A stretch of 64,000 bases of DNA from Tachypleus tridentatus (GCF_004210375.1 NC_134835.1:67114447-67178446), one strand, 5' to 3'; shown: positions 13,686 to 25,125, numbered from the stretch's first letter. Program-made: numbers and translations. The notes: generated by a model from the sequence alone, not told the origin.

Positions 13686-13803
13686 GTTTGTTTTGAATTT
13701 CGCACAAAGCTAGTCGCGGGCTATCTACGCTAGCCTTCTCTAATTTAGTAGTGTAAGACAAGAGGGAAGGCAGCTAGTCATCACCACCCACCGCCAACTC
13801 TTA
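13686..13803 (-). repeat. SINE A, 5'-truncated
   Basis: Reverse-strand copy holding only the 3' half, from 'gttttgaatttcgcacaaag' to 'cacccaccgccaactctta'. The homology stops abruptly there, so the tRNA-like head is missing. Confidence 0.8.
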
Positions 13804-14159
13804 TGTCTTTTAAAAAAACCTTCCGAAGTTGCTTTATTTATTAGATTCTATCTACTACTTATGTCTCTGTACCTAGCATTCATCCACAAATTGCATCTCT
13901 TTTAACAAGTTGATGTTTTTGTTCCTAATACTCAAACAAGTATATTATACGGTTCGCTGTTACTTACGGCCATAAAACATGTTTTATCAATGATTAATAT
14001 TAACTTCTGATGTAATCAAGCTATCAACATAAATAATAACAAAAATCAACATGGTAATGAGTACAACTAGATAAATGTTCTGTTATTACGTTCTACTTAC
14101 AAGATTCTTAGAATACATTGTTACACCATTTTAATACCCTCGCTGTTAACGATATTGTT

Positions 14160-14600
14160 GGACGCATTTTTCATCTAGGTTTTTCTATTTCTTAGGATTC
14201 TACATCAGGCTTTATCCATAACTCTAGTCTTCTTTCCATTAGGCGTTTTCCATTACTTATGTCCTATATTTGGAATCTGTCTATGACTTCCTTATCTTTT
14301 CATTAGATATTTTCCATTACTTATGGACCTGCATTCGGATCCTAACTATGACATTCTGCGTCTTTTCATAAGTCATTTTTATATTTATGACCATACCTCA
14401 GAGTTATATCTATGACTTTCTATATATTTTAATTAGGTTTTCAACATTAATAATGTTTTTATTATTTATTGGTTCTATCCATACTTTTTACTGCATCTTT
14501 ATGTTAGGTATTTCCTGTTATCAGCATCTTTTCAACTGTTTCCCTAATTTAAGGATCTACGTGTGAGTTATATTCGTGATTTGTCTATTTCTTTTAAACA
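14160..14600. repeat. decayed minisatellite, about 65-70-bp unit
   Basis: Repeated phrases such as 'cttttcattagatattttcc', 'cattacttatg' and 'tctatgactttct' recur at 65-70-base spacing in at least five diverged units. Weaker echoes extend left to about 13,800 and right to about 14,900. The boundaries are approximate. Confidence 0.6.
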
Positions 14601-15268
14601 GGGTGCTGACGGGTCTTTTGAATCTGTATAAAATTACTACTGATAAGTTACCTGCATTTTTTTCACTACACAGGTATTATCTGTTACTTTGACACTTCAT
14701 TTAAGTTACATATATATCCACAACTTGTATGTATCTGTTTAATAATATTTTGCCTGTTACTTGTAACATTATAAGTAAATTTTATTGATACTGAGCATGG
14801 AATTTAAAAAAAAATATATCGTCTGTTGCTTATCTTCCCGCAACAAGAATTTACCCACAAGCTACATCTTCTGAATTAAATACCATTTAAAGCACGTGCA
14901 CATAGATTCTGTTCATGAAATACTGACACCTTTTTAACTAATACACTGCTGGCTAAAACTTAAGGCTAATGAACATAAAGAAAAAATATGCATTTTGCGT
15001 TGTTAGACCCAACCACTTATTTGAGCAGAGCTTCGAAAGATGAAAATAAGAAAAGGGAAAATAAAAATAAAAAACTTCTTTAGCAATTAATAGAGAAAAT
15101 GTGAACACTATGGAATTAGCCTAAATACTAGCTGGTCAAAAGTTAAAAGACCATACTGAAACGAAGCGTTAATCGGTAAACACGTAACGACATTTAGTCA
15201 TTTGTGTTCAAGCATTAGCGTTGTCAACATCTCCCACTGACACCTCCTGTGTTACATTGAGTAAAAAC

Positions 15269-16262
15269 ATGGCAAAGGTTAAAAAGTTGACAGAATTTGA
15301 ACGTGGCAGAATTGTCAAGCTGCAAAAGCAAGGTCTCTCTCAATGCACCATCGCTGGTGAGATTGGATGTAGTAAACCTGCTTTTGCAAAATTCTTAAAA
15401 GACCCTGAGGGATACGGAAAGAGAATTTCAAGTGGTCGGCCTATGAAAATTTCGCTGGCGTTGATCAGGAGAATTTGATGGATTGTCCGGTAAGACACCA
15501 GCCGATCGTCGAACCAGATTAAAGCCCTTACGGACGCAGAATGCAGCTCAAGAACAATAAGACAGCATCTACGAGAGAAAGGCTTTAAAAACCGTAAACA
15601 TCTACAAAGGCCACGCCTCCTTCCACACCACGAAACAGCTCGGTTAAACTTTGATGAGAAGCACCAAACATGGGATGTAGAAAGGTGGAAGAAGGTTTTG
15701 TTCTGAAAAATATTTAACCTGGATGGTCCAGATGGCTTCCAACGTTACTGGCACGATAAGGATATCCCACCAGAGACATTTTCTACACAAGACAGTGGAG
15801 GAGGTTCCATCATGATCTGTGGTGCTTTCTCCTTCCATGGAACAATGGAGCTTCACGTTATACACGGGCGTCAAATAGCAGCTGGCAACATTGGCATGTT
15901 GGAGAGAGCATCCTTATTGACTGAATGCCCTCGCTTATGTGGAAATTACTGGATCTTTCAGCAGGACAACGCTGGAATCCACAATGCTTGCAGGACAAAG
16001 GACTTTTTTATGGCGAATAACGTAATTCTTTTGGATCATTCAGCGTGTTCGCCCGAACTGAACCCCATTGAAAATGTTTGGGGGTGGATGGCAAGGAAAG
16101 TTTATAGAAATGGACGTCACTTCCAAAGAGTGTATGATTTTCGTGAAGCCATCTCACCACTTGGAATAACATTCCAGCCAGCCTTCTGCAAACGCTTATA
16201 TCGACCATGCCAAAGCGAATGTTTCAGTTATTCGCAATGACGGCCGTGCAACTCACTACTGA
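15269..16262 (+). pseudogene. Tc1-like transposase, broken
   Basis: Starts at the ATG of MAKVKKLTEFERG. Residues about 6-45 form a helix-turn-helix (KLQKQGLSQCTIAGEIGCSK), followed by a GRP-type linker. The same frame is interrupted by TGA at 15,476, TAA at 15,491 and TGA at 15,704. The TGA at 15,704 falls where a WSDESKF-like box should lie: the protein reads KKVLF, stop, [10 protein letters not shown], so the first catalytic Asp is lost in a small deletion. The second and third acidic boxes survive as FQQDNAGIH and [13 protein letters not shown]. Near the 3' end the frame shifts: the family's SMPKRMF-like and [10 protein letters not shown] endings appear in different frames. It cannot encode an active enzyme. 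Confidence 0.9.
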
Positions 16263-16367
16263 GACCTCTTTTTGGGCATTTCCTACCCTGTTTAGAACTT
16301 CTTTTTGGTATGGTCTTAAACTTTTTACCAGCTAGTATTTAGGCTAATTCCATAGTGTTCACATTTT

Positions 16368-16519
16368 CCCTATTAAATGCTAAAAGAGTTTTTTATTTTC
16401 ATTTTCCCTATTAAATGCTAAAAGAGTTTTTTATTTTCATTTTCCCTATTAAATGCTAAAAGAGTTTTTTATTTTCATTTTCCCTATTAAATGCTAAAAG
16501 AGTTTTTTATTTTCATTTT
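16368..16519. repeat. four 38-bp tandem copies inside the right inverted repeat
   Basis: The block 'ccctattaaatgctaaaaga' plus 'gttttttattttcatttt' occurs four times at 16,368, 16,406, 16,444 and 16,482, with a partial fifth. The left inverted repeat has one copy, so the expansion followed divergence of the two arms. Confidence 0.92.
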
Positions 16520-16689
16520 CCCTTTTCTTATTTTCATCTTTCGAAGCTCTACTCAAATAAGTCGTTGAGTCTAGCAACGCAAAATGCATAATTTTTCTTT
16601 ATGTTCATTGGCCTTAAGATGTTGGCCAGCAGTGTATATGTCATCTATTAATCATTTACTTCTTTTATTCTGATATTTTATTATGCAGT

Positions 16690-16905
16690 CGAAGGGTAGT
16701 GTGTTTTACTCTTTCTAAACTAAGCACTGTAACCATGACTTGCCTAATATCTCTAAACTAAGTGTCATAGCTACTTCTTACCTACTCTGCAAACTGCGAC
16801 TTATCTAATCAGTAAAATAAATCCTATAAAAAGACTCAATTAAACTTTCTATACTAAGTGTTATAGATAGGAGTTGACTAATACCTCTAAATTAAACAAT
16901 TAAAT
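16690..16905. repeat. weak decayed tandem repeat
   Basis: 'tctaaactaagcactgtaac', 'tctaaactaagtgtcatag' and 'tctatactaagtgttatag' recur with 'ctaatatc'-like ends. Spacing is irregular and divergence high. Confidence 0.35.
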
Positions 16906-17660
16906 GGCACAATTAAGAATAAATACTTACAATGCAAATGTTCTCTACTGAACCCACAAACATATCAGAAAAAACACTCAGTGTCGAACTTGGTACACCT
17001 AAGTAATATTTTTGATGTGTTTGAGAATAAACAGCACACGTACACATACATCCTTCTCACATCTGACTAACAAGGTGTCTCCGTGAAACCAGAGATACAT
17101 GCACATAACAACAGTTCAACCCAAACTCTCAACTGGGTTTTGAATACCTACAAATAAATATTTTTGAGGGACTTAATTCGAAGTTTTAGTTATATCAATC
17201 AGTACCTGATACTAAACTACACAAGGTTTTATTAGATAAAAAACGTACCAGGTTTCTCGTAGGCATTTTGAAGACATGAGATGGTGTAAGAATGATTAGT
17301 ACAATTTTATTACGTTAACTAATAAATATCTTTATGACGTCAGAAAAAAACACGTAGGTTCAAGAAGTCTTAATATAAAATGATAAAAAAACTTAGCTCA
17401 AGCACTTTCGAAAGGTATAATTTTTTTCTTCAGGGGCAAACTGGTTAGCTGTTAAATATTATTAATAGCGAGAGTATCCAAATGATGAAACAATGCATTC
17501 TAGTCATTATAAACGAGATAGCTTGAACGGTATATTTAATTAATTATGTTTGTTACTGGATATATTTCTAGTTCTTATCTATATGGATAGCTCGCTTTTA
17601 TGAGAAGTTAATTTTTTATTTAATGTCTAACTGACATATAAAAGTATTCGAATATTTAAA
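16906..17660. other. intergenic, nothing recognised
   Basis: No gene, RNA or repeat recognised. Confidence 0.4.
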
Positions 17661-17667
17661 ATTATAT

Positions 17668-18045
17668 TGGGTTATCTACTCACTACTAAACACTGACAGT
17701 GTTAAGTTTGGTTTAATTTGTTTTTAATTTCAGGCAAAGCTATACGAGGGCTATCAGCGCTAGCCGTCCCTAATTTCGCAGTGTAAGACTGGAGGGAAGG
17801 TAACTAGTCATCACTACCCATCGCCAACTCTTGGGCTACTCTTTTACCAATAAATAGTGGGGTTGACCGTCACATTATAATGCCCCCACGGCTAAAAGGG
17901 CGAACATGTTAGGTATGACGGGGATTCGAACCCGCGACCCTCAGATTACGAGTCGTGTCGATGTTAAGTAATATACTCACTATTAAACAGTGGTGATGTT
18001 GGGTAATCTTATCATTAATAAATACTGACGGTGTTGGGTAACTAC
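17668..18045. repeat. short minisatellite (about 37 bp) split by a SINE
   Basis: Units resembling 'ttatctactcactactaaac' plus 'actgacagtgtt' lie on both sides of the SINE A at 17,708-17,961: one unit on the left, about two and a half on the right. Flanking array and insertion are separate events. Confidence 0.6.
17708..17961 (-). repeat. SINE A, 5'-truncated, 8-bp target duplication
   Basis: Reverse-strand copy running from the tail to the anticodon-arm region ('cagattacgagtcg'). The A-box part of the head is missing. 'tgttaagt' flanks it at 17,700-17,707 and 17,962-17,969. Confidence 0.85.
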
Positions 18046-18404
18046 TAAATATGAGAATATGGCGGAAACACCTCTCAGCCTTTGGGATAAGATGACACCA
18101 CAACTGAAGAGAACGTCCTACACCATATAGGAATATTGGTTTCAGCAAACACTTTTAGAATAATATACAAATAGAAACACACACATTACAGTCAGTATGG
18201 TAACAAAACTATGTTATAATTGTTTTTCGCCAGTATATAATTAACTGCACAATTTTATTTAACTGTTTCCTAATTGCATTGTGGATTTTAATATCAAAGT
18301 TGGACTCTGTCACGTCTCATAATAGCTTTCTCATATGCTGGATTGAACCGGTTCATGCAGGACTGTGCCAGTTTTAAACAAATTCTCAAAGTAAATTTAT
18401 TTGT

Positions 18405-18525
18405 TTATTGTTTTGTTAAGTTCAGAGCTACACAGTATGATATTTACGCTGGACATCACGGTTTTCAAACCTAACGTTTAGCATTACAAACAATCAGAAT
18501 AACATCCGAGCCACCAAGGGGCGAG
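18405..18525 (-). repeat. SINE B, old copy
   Basis: The reverse strand shows degraded family B blocks: 'gttaagttcagagctacac', a decayed B-box complement 'ggttttcaaacctaacg' and the head remnant 'gagccaccaaggggc'. Confidence 0.55.
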
Positions 18526-18764
18526 TTATATGAAAGTTAAATTACAGTGCTATGTTAATTCAGTGTATAAATGCTTTTTAAAATAGTAAATAAAAACTTT
18601 ATAATTCGTGAGAATAATCGAATTCTGTGATAACAAAATCTCTATCTAGATATCTACAAAGAAAAATTTCAACACAAAACAAAAGCAAGGAATTATGTGG
18701 AGACATGACTATAAAACATTCATTGGAATTGCTTCTGTTTTCTGATGAGTTATTGATACATTTT

Positions 18765-18852
18765 ACTGACTCGTAACGCTAAAATCCGGATTCTTTTCCC
18801 TACATTGAACAAAACACAAGTAACCTATTGTGTAACTTTACGCTGATTGTTA
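18765..18852 (+). repeat. SINE B relic
   Basis: 'ctcgtaacgctaaaatccgg', then 'caagtaacctattgtgtaac' and 'tttacgctgatt' align with the second half of family B. The head is lost. Confidence 0.5.
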
Positions 18853-19071
18853 TTGTTTTACTAGGTTTTTAATTCGTTTTTTTACATTTAAGGTTCTCAA
18901 CTTTTTTAAGATTCTTCAGTAACGAGTGTCACTAACTTTAAATAATTCACTTCCAAATATTTCTTCTTTATATTTTCAATCACGCAAAAATACACATAGC
19001 CGTAGAATTGTAAGTGGCTAGTTTGTCGCACATTTTGTAAGGCTTTTTTTCAATATATATATATATATATA

Positions 19072-20544
19072 CTCTTCAAAAAAAGAAACGCAAAAGGCAA
19101 AATTTGAGACAAATTGTTAACAAGTTTATTCCGGGTAGTTCTGTATGACATGTGTGAAACTTTGCACATTCACTGCTGAGCATCCAAAGTCCGCAAAGGC
19201 GAAGTCCACGCTCACTAGTTGAAGTTTAACGTCACTCAACGTCAATAACGAGTATGCCCCCCCCGTGAGCATCAATAAATGCTTGGCATCTCCTCCCCAT
19301 GGAAGCGATGAGATGACGAATCACATCCTGTGGAATGGCTGTCCACTCAGCCTGCAAAGCTGCTACAAGCTGAGGTAGAGTCTACGGTTGAGGTTGTCGC
19401 AGACGTCGGTCCAACTCGTCCCAAAGATGTTCGATGGGGTTTAAATCTGGTGATCTGGAGGGCCAGGAAAGAACGTTGATGTTGTGGGGTCTCAAGAAGA
19501 CAGTGGTGAGTCGGGCTGTGTGAGGACGGGCGTTGTCATGTTGAAAAACGTCGTTGACGTTCACCATGATGGGTTGCACATGGGGCCTAAGAATCTCGTC
19601 GACGTATCGTTGAGCCGTAGGATTCCCTCGAATGTGCAAAAAGTCTGTTCTGGCAATGTAGGCGATGGCAGCCCACATCATGACGCTGCCACCACCAAAT
19701 CTGTCAATTTCCTGCACACAGTTTGCTGCAAAACGTTCATCTCGGCGACGGTAAACACGGGTCCTTCCATCCTGCCTACGAAGCATAAAACGTGATTCAT
19801 CGCTGAACCAAACATGCCTCCATCGTCAATGAGGCCATACCCGATGTGCCCGAGTCCATTGCAGCTGTGCTTGACGATGTCGCTGGGTGAGGATGACGCC
19901 TCTGACTAGACGTCGAGGTCGGATTCCTGCATCTGGTAGACGGTTGCGTACGGTCTGATCGGAAATCCTACGCAGCCCTGGTATGGTTGAGGCAGTAGAC
20001 GTCGCAGTGGTGGTTCTATCCCGAAGGTGACGTAACCGGATGTAGCGATCTTGTGCAGGCGTGGTCACACGAGGTCTGCCAGATCGTGGACGGTCACGAG
20101 TTGATCCATGTTGTTGGTGACGATTCCATAGCCTTGTGATGGTGCTTGGATGGACATTCACAGCTCTGGCAACATCTGATCGAGATTCGCCTGCTTCCAA
20201 GCGACCAATGGCGTTGTGCTTCAGTCAGTCTTGGCGTAACTGTATTGCGTGTCGGTGGCTTAACACTGAGCTATGGAAACCGAGAACCCGTCACTTTTAT
20301 AGGGATTTTGCACATGTTGCACTTGCAGAACATGCAAGAACACATTTATTGGACACGAATGCGTTTTGGCGAAAAATCCGATGTTTTCCTCCGTTTTCAA
20401 AGTGCACAACCTTTGTTGTCATTTTGGTCTGACAATCAGTGCCTTAACACGTGTAACATCACATACTCTGAGCTTGTAACATTATTACATATATTTCTCT
20501 TTAAAATAAAAAATATCCCTTTTGCGTTTCTTTTTTTTGAAGAA
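19072..20544 (-). mobile_element. Tc1-like DD34E transposon, nearly intact
   Basis: 1,473 bp flanked by TA (19,070-19,071 and 20,545-20,546). Terminal inverted repeats of about 26 bp start 'ctcttcaaaaaaagaaacgc' on the left and are mirrored by 'ccttttgcgtttcttt' and 'gaagaa' on the right. The repeats are short compared with the element at 14.9 kb. It inserted at the edge of a (TA)n run, a natural dense source of target sites. Confidence 0.93.
19232..20237 (-). pseudogene. Tc1-like DD34E transposase with few lesions
   Basis: About 335 codons, the usual length for Tc1-type transposases. Order on the minus strand: N-terminal helix-turn-helix (AIGRLEAGESRSDVARAV, then HPSTITRLWNRH), a RPRSGRPRVTT linker, and the catalytic boxes WFSDESRFM, VFQHDNARPHTA and SPDLNPIEHLWDEL. 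Thirty-four residues separate the second Asp from the Glu. Lesions: an ACG at 20,235-20,237 where I infer the original ATG (codons CCA AGA CTG follow), a frame change near 20,210-20,216, TGA at 19,826-19,828 (probably from TGG), and TAG at 19,382-19,384. Coding resumes in frame after each nonsense codon and ends at TGA 19,232-19,234 after a GG-rich tail. Few lesions suggest recent inactivation. Confidence 0.92.
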
Positions 20545-20546
20545 TA

Positions 20547-20905
20547 TATAAATGTGTGTCTTTACTGTTACATTTTTATATACTTCAACTGGCATTAATA
20601 TGACAAGATTTATGTATGTAATATGTGTTATGTTCATATATATTTATAAAGATTAACAACGCTTACAATAAGCTTAACATTAAAAAAATAAACCACTAAT
20701 AGTCTTTCTTCACTTTCAATTGAATTTTAAGGCGAATTTCAGCTGAAAAACAACAAACTAAAATCAACGCCTCGCATAAAAGAAACACAACTGAAACTAA
20801 GCCGCTAATTTCAACTAGAAATTTGTAAAATATACCTTGGTAAGAGAAGTAGTTGCAGAAAAAAGAATTCAACAAAAGTGAAGATACACAAGGTTTACAA
20901 TATCT
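20547..20905. other. intergenic, nothing recognised
   Basis: AT-rich. No gene or repeat recognised. Confidence 0.4.
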
Positions 20906-20911
20906 AGCGGT

Positions 20912-21100
20912 CGTTCCAGCAGTGGGATCGTTATAATGCGACGGTCAATTCCACTATTCTTTGATAAAAGAGTAGCCCAAGAGTTGGCGTTGGGTGGTGA
21001 TGAGCTGCCTTCCCTCTAGTCTTACACAGCTAAATTAGCGACGGCTAGCGCAGATAGCCTTCGTGTAGGCTTACTCGAAACTGAAATCAGACAAACAAAC
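20912..21100 (+). repeat. SINE A, 5'-truncated
   Basis: Starts inside the body at 'agcagtgggatcgttataat' without a tRNA-like head, and runs through the shared 3' module to 'cagacaaacaaac'. Its last part is included in a tandem duplication. Confidence 0.82.
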
Positions 21101-21309
21101 ATTATTTAGACCCTTATCGCACGTAGAATAAAAAAAAAGTCAAGGTGGATGGGTGGAAAATTAGTCTTACACAGCTAAATTAGCAACGGCTAGCGCAGAT
21201 AGCCTTCGTGTAGGCTTACTCGAAACTGAAATCAGACAAACAAACATTATTTAGACCCTTATCGCACGTAGAATAAAAAAAAAAAGTCAAGGTGGATGGG
21301 TGGAAAATT
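21018..21309 (+). repeat. 145-bp tandem duplication, two copies
   Basis: The segment starting 'agtcttacacagctaaatta' at 21,018 is repeated from 21,163. It spans the SINE tail, unique DNA, a poly-A run and 'caaggtggatgggtgg'. I see one substitution (agcgacgg versus agcaacgg) and an A-run length change between copies, so it is very recent, polymorphic, or an assembly artefact. Confidence 0.95.
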
Positions 21310-21580
21310 ATTATTTTATGCTTTTTCTTGATATTCATAATTTTATTTTATACACGAACATATTACTTATATGTGTAGTTTCAGCTATGAAAATAAGAAA
21401 CACTTCAGTGAAATAAACGATGTTGATAAACGTCGAGAAATTTTCTCCAGAATTTAAATACTTTCTTTATATAATAGTGACATTCGTTCATTTTCATCTA
21501 ATAGTAACCAATTATTCAGCTCTAGAGTCTGTGATAAAGAATTTACTTGTTTTTTCTAATGTAATTCTTTAACGTTATGG

Positions 21581-21852
21581 TCCGGCATGACCAGGTGGTT
21601 AAGACACTCGACTCGTAATCTGAGGAACGAGCGTTCGAATCCCCGTCACACCAAACATGCTCACCCTTTCAGCCGTGGGAGCGTTATAATTTACGGTCAA
21701 TCCCACTATTCGTGGGTAAAAGAGTAGCCCAAGAGTTGGCGGTGGGTGGTGATGACTAGCTGCCTTCCCTCTTGTATTACACTGCCAAATAAGGGACGGC
21801 TAGCGCAGATAGCCCTCGAGTAGCTTTACGCGAAATTCAAAACAAACCGAAC
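21581..21852 (+). repeat. SINE A, full length with 16-bp target duplication
   Basis: Head 'tccggcatgaccaggtggtt', B box 'gcgttcgaatccccg', complete body and tail. 'ttctttaac' plus seven more bases flank it at 21,565-21,580 and 21,853-21,868 with two mismatches. Confidence 0.9.
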
Positions 21853-21868
21853 TTCTTTAACATAATGG

Positions 21869-23103
21869 TTTTCAACAGTATTATTTAGTAAAGTGTTTCA
21901 GTAGATGCTATAAAATTGTATTATTTTGTTTAATAAATGAATAATTTACAGCAAGAAACAAAACTACATATTATATAAAACGAAATATAGGTTACTTCAA
22001 TTGCATCATGCCTGTTTTATCTCGAACCGCGTTTCAAGGCTATCTTTAATGACAGCACATGCGTGATGGATAGAATACTGGGTATTTAAGCTCATTCATC
22101 AAACTAAGGGCTCATGTTTACAGTATAATGACTAGAGTGAATGGTTAGGTGAGTTTGTCTTTTGATACTTTTTCGAAATTCGGAGGGAAAAAAATATTTA
22201 ATGGTAGTAATATTACCCTGTAATGTTTTTACTGTAATGTTATGTGTTGATATCTCATGAGGGGCACTTTTTGTCTAGTTTTCTGGAGGTGAACCTCATG
22301 TATAAAAGTCTTGTAAAGTGTAAACTAATCACTTACAAAACTGTAAAGTGTATATAATATATATATAACAAAATGTTTAAAGGTTGGTTTGATGTGTTTT
22401 ATACCATTTTCACATTATTTTCTGGCGTATAAGTCACGTAAATCTTTCTTAACGACCAACCTCATTAGTGGTTTCTGTGTAATGGTTGTATGAGCTAATT
22501 GACTGCTTGGTGATTCACTTCCGCAACGTTCTTCATGGCTCAAGCCAGGATTGTTGTTTATGTAGTCGGCAATCTGACTCGTATACGTTCCATTAGCAAG
22601 GCCATTGATTTCGTCCTGCCTTCACCTTCTGTAAAAATCAAAAGATTTAGAAGACAAAGTCTATAATTTTTGAGTTTGTAACTCGTTGTTTTCGCCACAG
22701 GTAGAGAATGTTTTGAGTGGCTGTTGAAATACTGCCATGTAACCTTTCTCTCTTTATGAAGAACTTCTGACAAATTGAAAACAAAACATAGAAGAAACTA
22801 AGCCTAACTAATTATCTTAACAGATTATTCGCTTATTCTGTTTCTTAATGATTTAGTTATTGCTAACACTAGTATTTTAGGGATGGTTTAGTCGTTACTA
22901 TCACTAATATTTTCCCTCTTGCTAGAAAACAAATTTTCAGTGCGTCGAAAAATAACTTTTTCTGGGAAAGTTGTGCAAAAAATATATTTAATTATTTGTA
23001 CGCTTTTTTATTGATAGTTAGTAAGAATTCAGAAAGTAATGGTGGTATTTACCAATAAAATACGAACGTAGTAAGTTACGTCAGAATTGTCCCTCAGTGA
23101 TTT
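21869..23103. other. intergenic, no supported gene
   Basis: A 71-codon minus frame at 22,558-22,773 is unrecognised. No mobile element seen. Confidence 0.4.
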
Positions 23104-23397
23104 TGTTCTGTTTTTTAAATTTCGTGCAAGTTTGTTTGTTTGTTTTTTGCACAAAGCTACTCAAGGGCTATCTGTGCTAGCCGTCCCTAATTTAGCAGTG
23201 TAAGACTAGAGGGAAGGCAGCTAGTCATCACCACCCACCGCCAACTCTTGGGCTACTCTTTTACCAACGAATAATGGGATTGACCGTCATAATATAACGC
23301 CCCCACGGCTGAAATGGCGAGCATGTTTGGCGCGAAGGGGATGCGAACCCTCGACCCTTAGATTACGAATCAAGCGCCCTAACCATTTGGCCATGCT
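23104..23397 (-). repeat. SINE A with a doubled tail
   Basis: Full-length reverse-strand copy ending at the head complement 'ccatttggccatgc'. Just outside its tail, 23,108-23,130 reads 'ttttttaaatttcgtgcaag', another tail end in the same orientation, so the element abuts or duplicates a SINE tail. Confidence 0.85.
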
Positions 23398-24970
23398 ATA
23401 TATATCTCCACTCGGTGTACACAACAGGTAGCCCAATGTTTCTTTTTTCTAAATAAAATAATCAAACAATCATATTGAAATAAATTAAAAGTATAATGGA
23501 ACACAGAGAAACTGGAACGTCCGTGTCAGTTTAGTAAACTCGTTGATAATGAATAGAAAAAAAGTGTTGCTATAAATTATATTTATCAGATAAAATTTAT
23601 ATTTATCAAAGTTAAAATATCTTGAAATATAAAGTCACAAGACGATGATTAAAATATTGAGAACATTAATCAGTACAGTATAAGATATTATAAGTTATAG
23701 TTTTATATACGTGAAACTTTGGATACAAAAAAGCAACTGTGTGGGGTTTTAAAACATTCAAAATTATAAACGTTCTTCTTGAAATCAATAATTAATCACG
23801 AATGTGAGAGTAAAACCATTGGTTTTAACTGTCAACTACATCACGCTTCTATTCTTGAGAGCTGTTCCATTCTAAACCACCTGGCATAGTCAAACTCTTG
23901 CCAACGTTGCCATAGCAACGTAATAACACTATTCTCTGTTGCTTAGCTCAACTTGACAGGTTAAACTAAACTTGTTTTCAGGATATTGCACGTACTTAAC
24001 ACACAGATGATGTTAAATCGTATTTTAGACAGGTGTATTTTTCCGTACCTTTTCAAAGTTCGTGCTAGTCACTCTGTTAGACAAATAGGTAGATGTTTGT
24101 TTACGTAAAAGAGAAATATTCAATAATAAATATGAAAATAAAAATAGTGTTTATTGTTTCTCAAATTCTGAAGTTGAGTTTATTATTTATAGTATTAATT
24201 TTAATTCGATACTGTAAATTCAGATTGTATTCACTAAATTATTTCAATATATACAAACACGTTAATGTGAAAAAACAAACAAACAAAAAAGTCTAATAGA
24301 AATACGCATACTGTGACGTCTATCAACTCACTTGTAGAAATACTTGTAACCAATGAAATATACAGATAAACTTAACATGAGGCTGTCATGCACAAAACAG
24401 CCTCTAACAATTCTTTCACAGAAATACTTGTTATGTAATCATAATAGACACATTATTATTTATCTAGAAGAAATATAACTACAGCATCCAGAATCGAGGA
24501 AAAGAAAGTGGAACACGTCAGTACGTAGGTTCATTCTCTGTTTACAAAATGTAAAATTTGTTTCCTAATTTTTATATATTTTTAAATGTAATGCCTAATT
24601 AAGTCATTTATTATCAAGTGAAAAATATGAAAGATGGAATTATGTGGTGACCCTGCTATTTCTAGAATAATTTCATTGATTATGAAAATTAACAGAAACT
24701 TAACTATTGATAACTTTAGAAATTTCACGTCATTCAAAAAACTTTAAAACTCTAGTGAAAGCAGTACTTTTAAATGTTGAAATACTGTATATGCAGAATA
24801 GCTACTCTTGATTCTACAATAACAAAGTTTTTTAGTCATAATCTAATAGGAAAAATACAAATTTTGTGTGAAATAAATTCAAAACGGCACCTTCGCTCTA
24901 TTAAAATATACGTGACTAAAACAAAGGCTACACGGACACTGGAGTGAAAAATTTTAAGACTGGTACAAAC
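23398..24970. other. intergenic, nothing recognised
   Basis: Very AT-rich. A 67-codon frame at 24,093-24,296 is Lys/Ile-rich and looks like chance. Confidence 0.4.
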
Positions 24971-25042
24971 AAATAATAAATTATTTTGTAATATACAGTC
25001 ATACAAAAAAATAATAAATTATTTTGTAATATGCAGTCATAT
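24971..25042 (+). repeat. 38-bp direct duplication in the leader before a SINE
   Basis: 'aaataataaattattttgta' plus 'atatacagtcata' starts at 24,971 and again at 25,009 with one change (atac/atgc). Confidence 0.85.
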
Positions 25043-25125
25043 TTAATTATTAAACATTATATATGTATATATATTATTACTATTTAGAACTAAGTTCTTA
25101 AACATATTTTTCTTGAAACATAGAC
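25021..25125 (+). repeat. leader segment shared with 29.95-30.18 kb
   Basis: This non-SINE sequence, from 'attttgtaatatgcagtcat' to 'tcttgaaacatagacg', is repeated directly upstream of the SINE A at 30.18 kb. There it is interrupted by a SINE C. Here the interruption is absent, so this copy preserves the empty site. Confidence 0.9.

Larger units (their letters stand above)
14944..16634 (+). mobile_element. Tc1-like transposon with about 215-bp inverted repeats (inactive)
   Basis: Flanked by TA (14,942-14,943 and 16,635-16,636), the target of the IS630/Tc1/mariner superfamily. The ends are 'cactgctggctaaaac' and its inverted partner ending 'gttggccagcagtg'. The inverted homology reaches inward to about 15,160 on the left and 16,307 on the right. 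The right arm is about 114 bases longer because of a tandem array. The interior carries a broken transposase. Confidence 0.92.

Noticed and set aside
19484..19795. 103-codon plus-strand frame
   Set aside because: Antisense to the DD34E catalytic domain of the same transposase.
20136..20598. 98- and 150-codon plus-strand frames
   Set aside because: They are antisense shadows of the Tc1-like transposase and run past the element's terminus.
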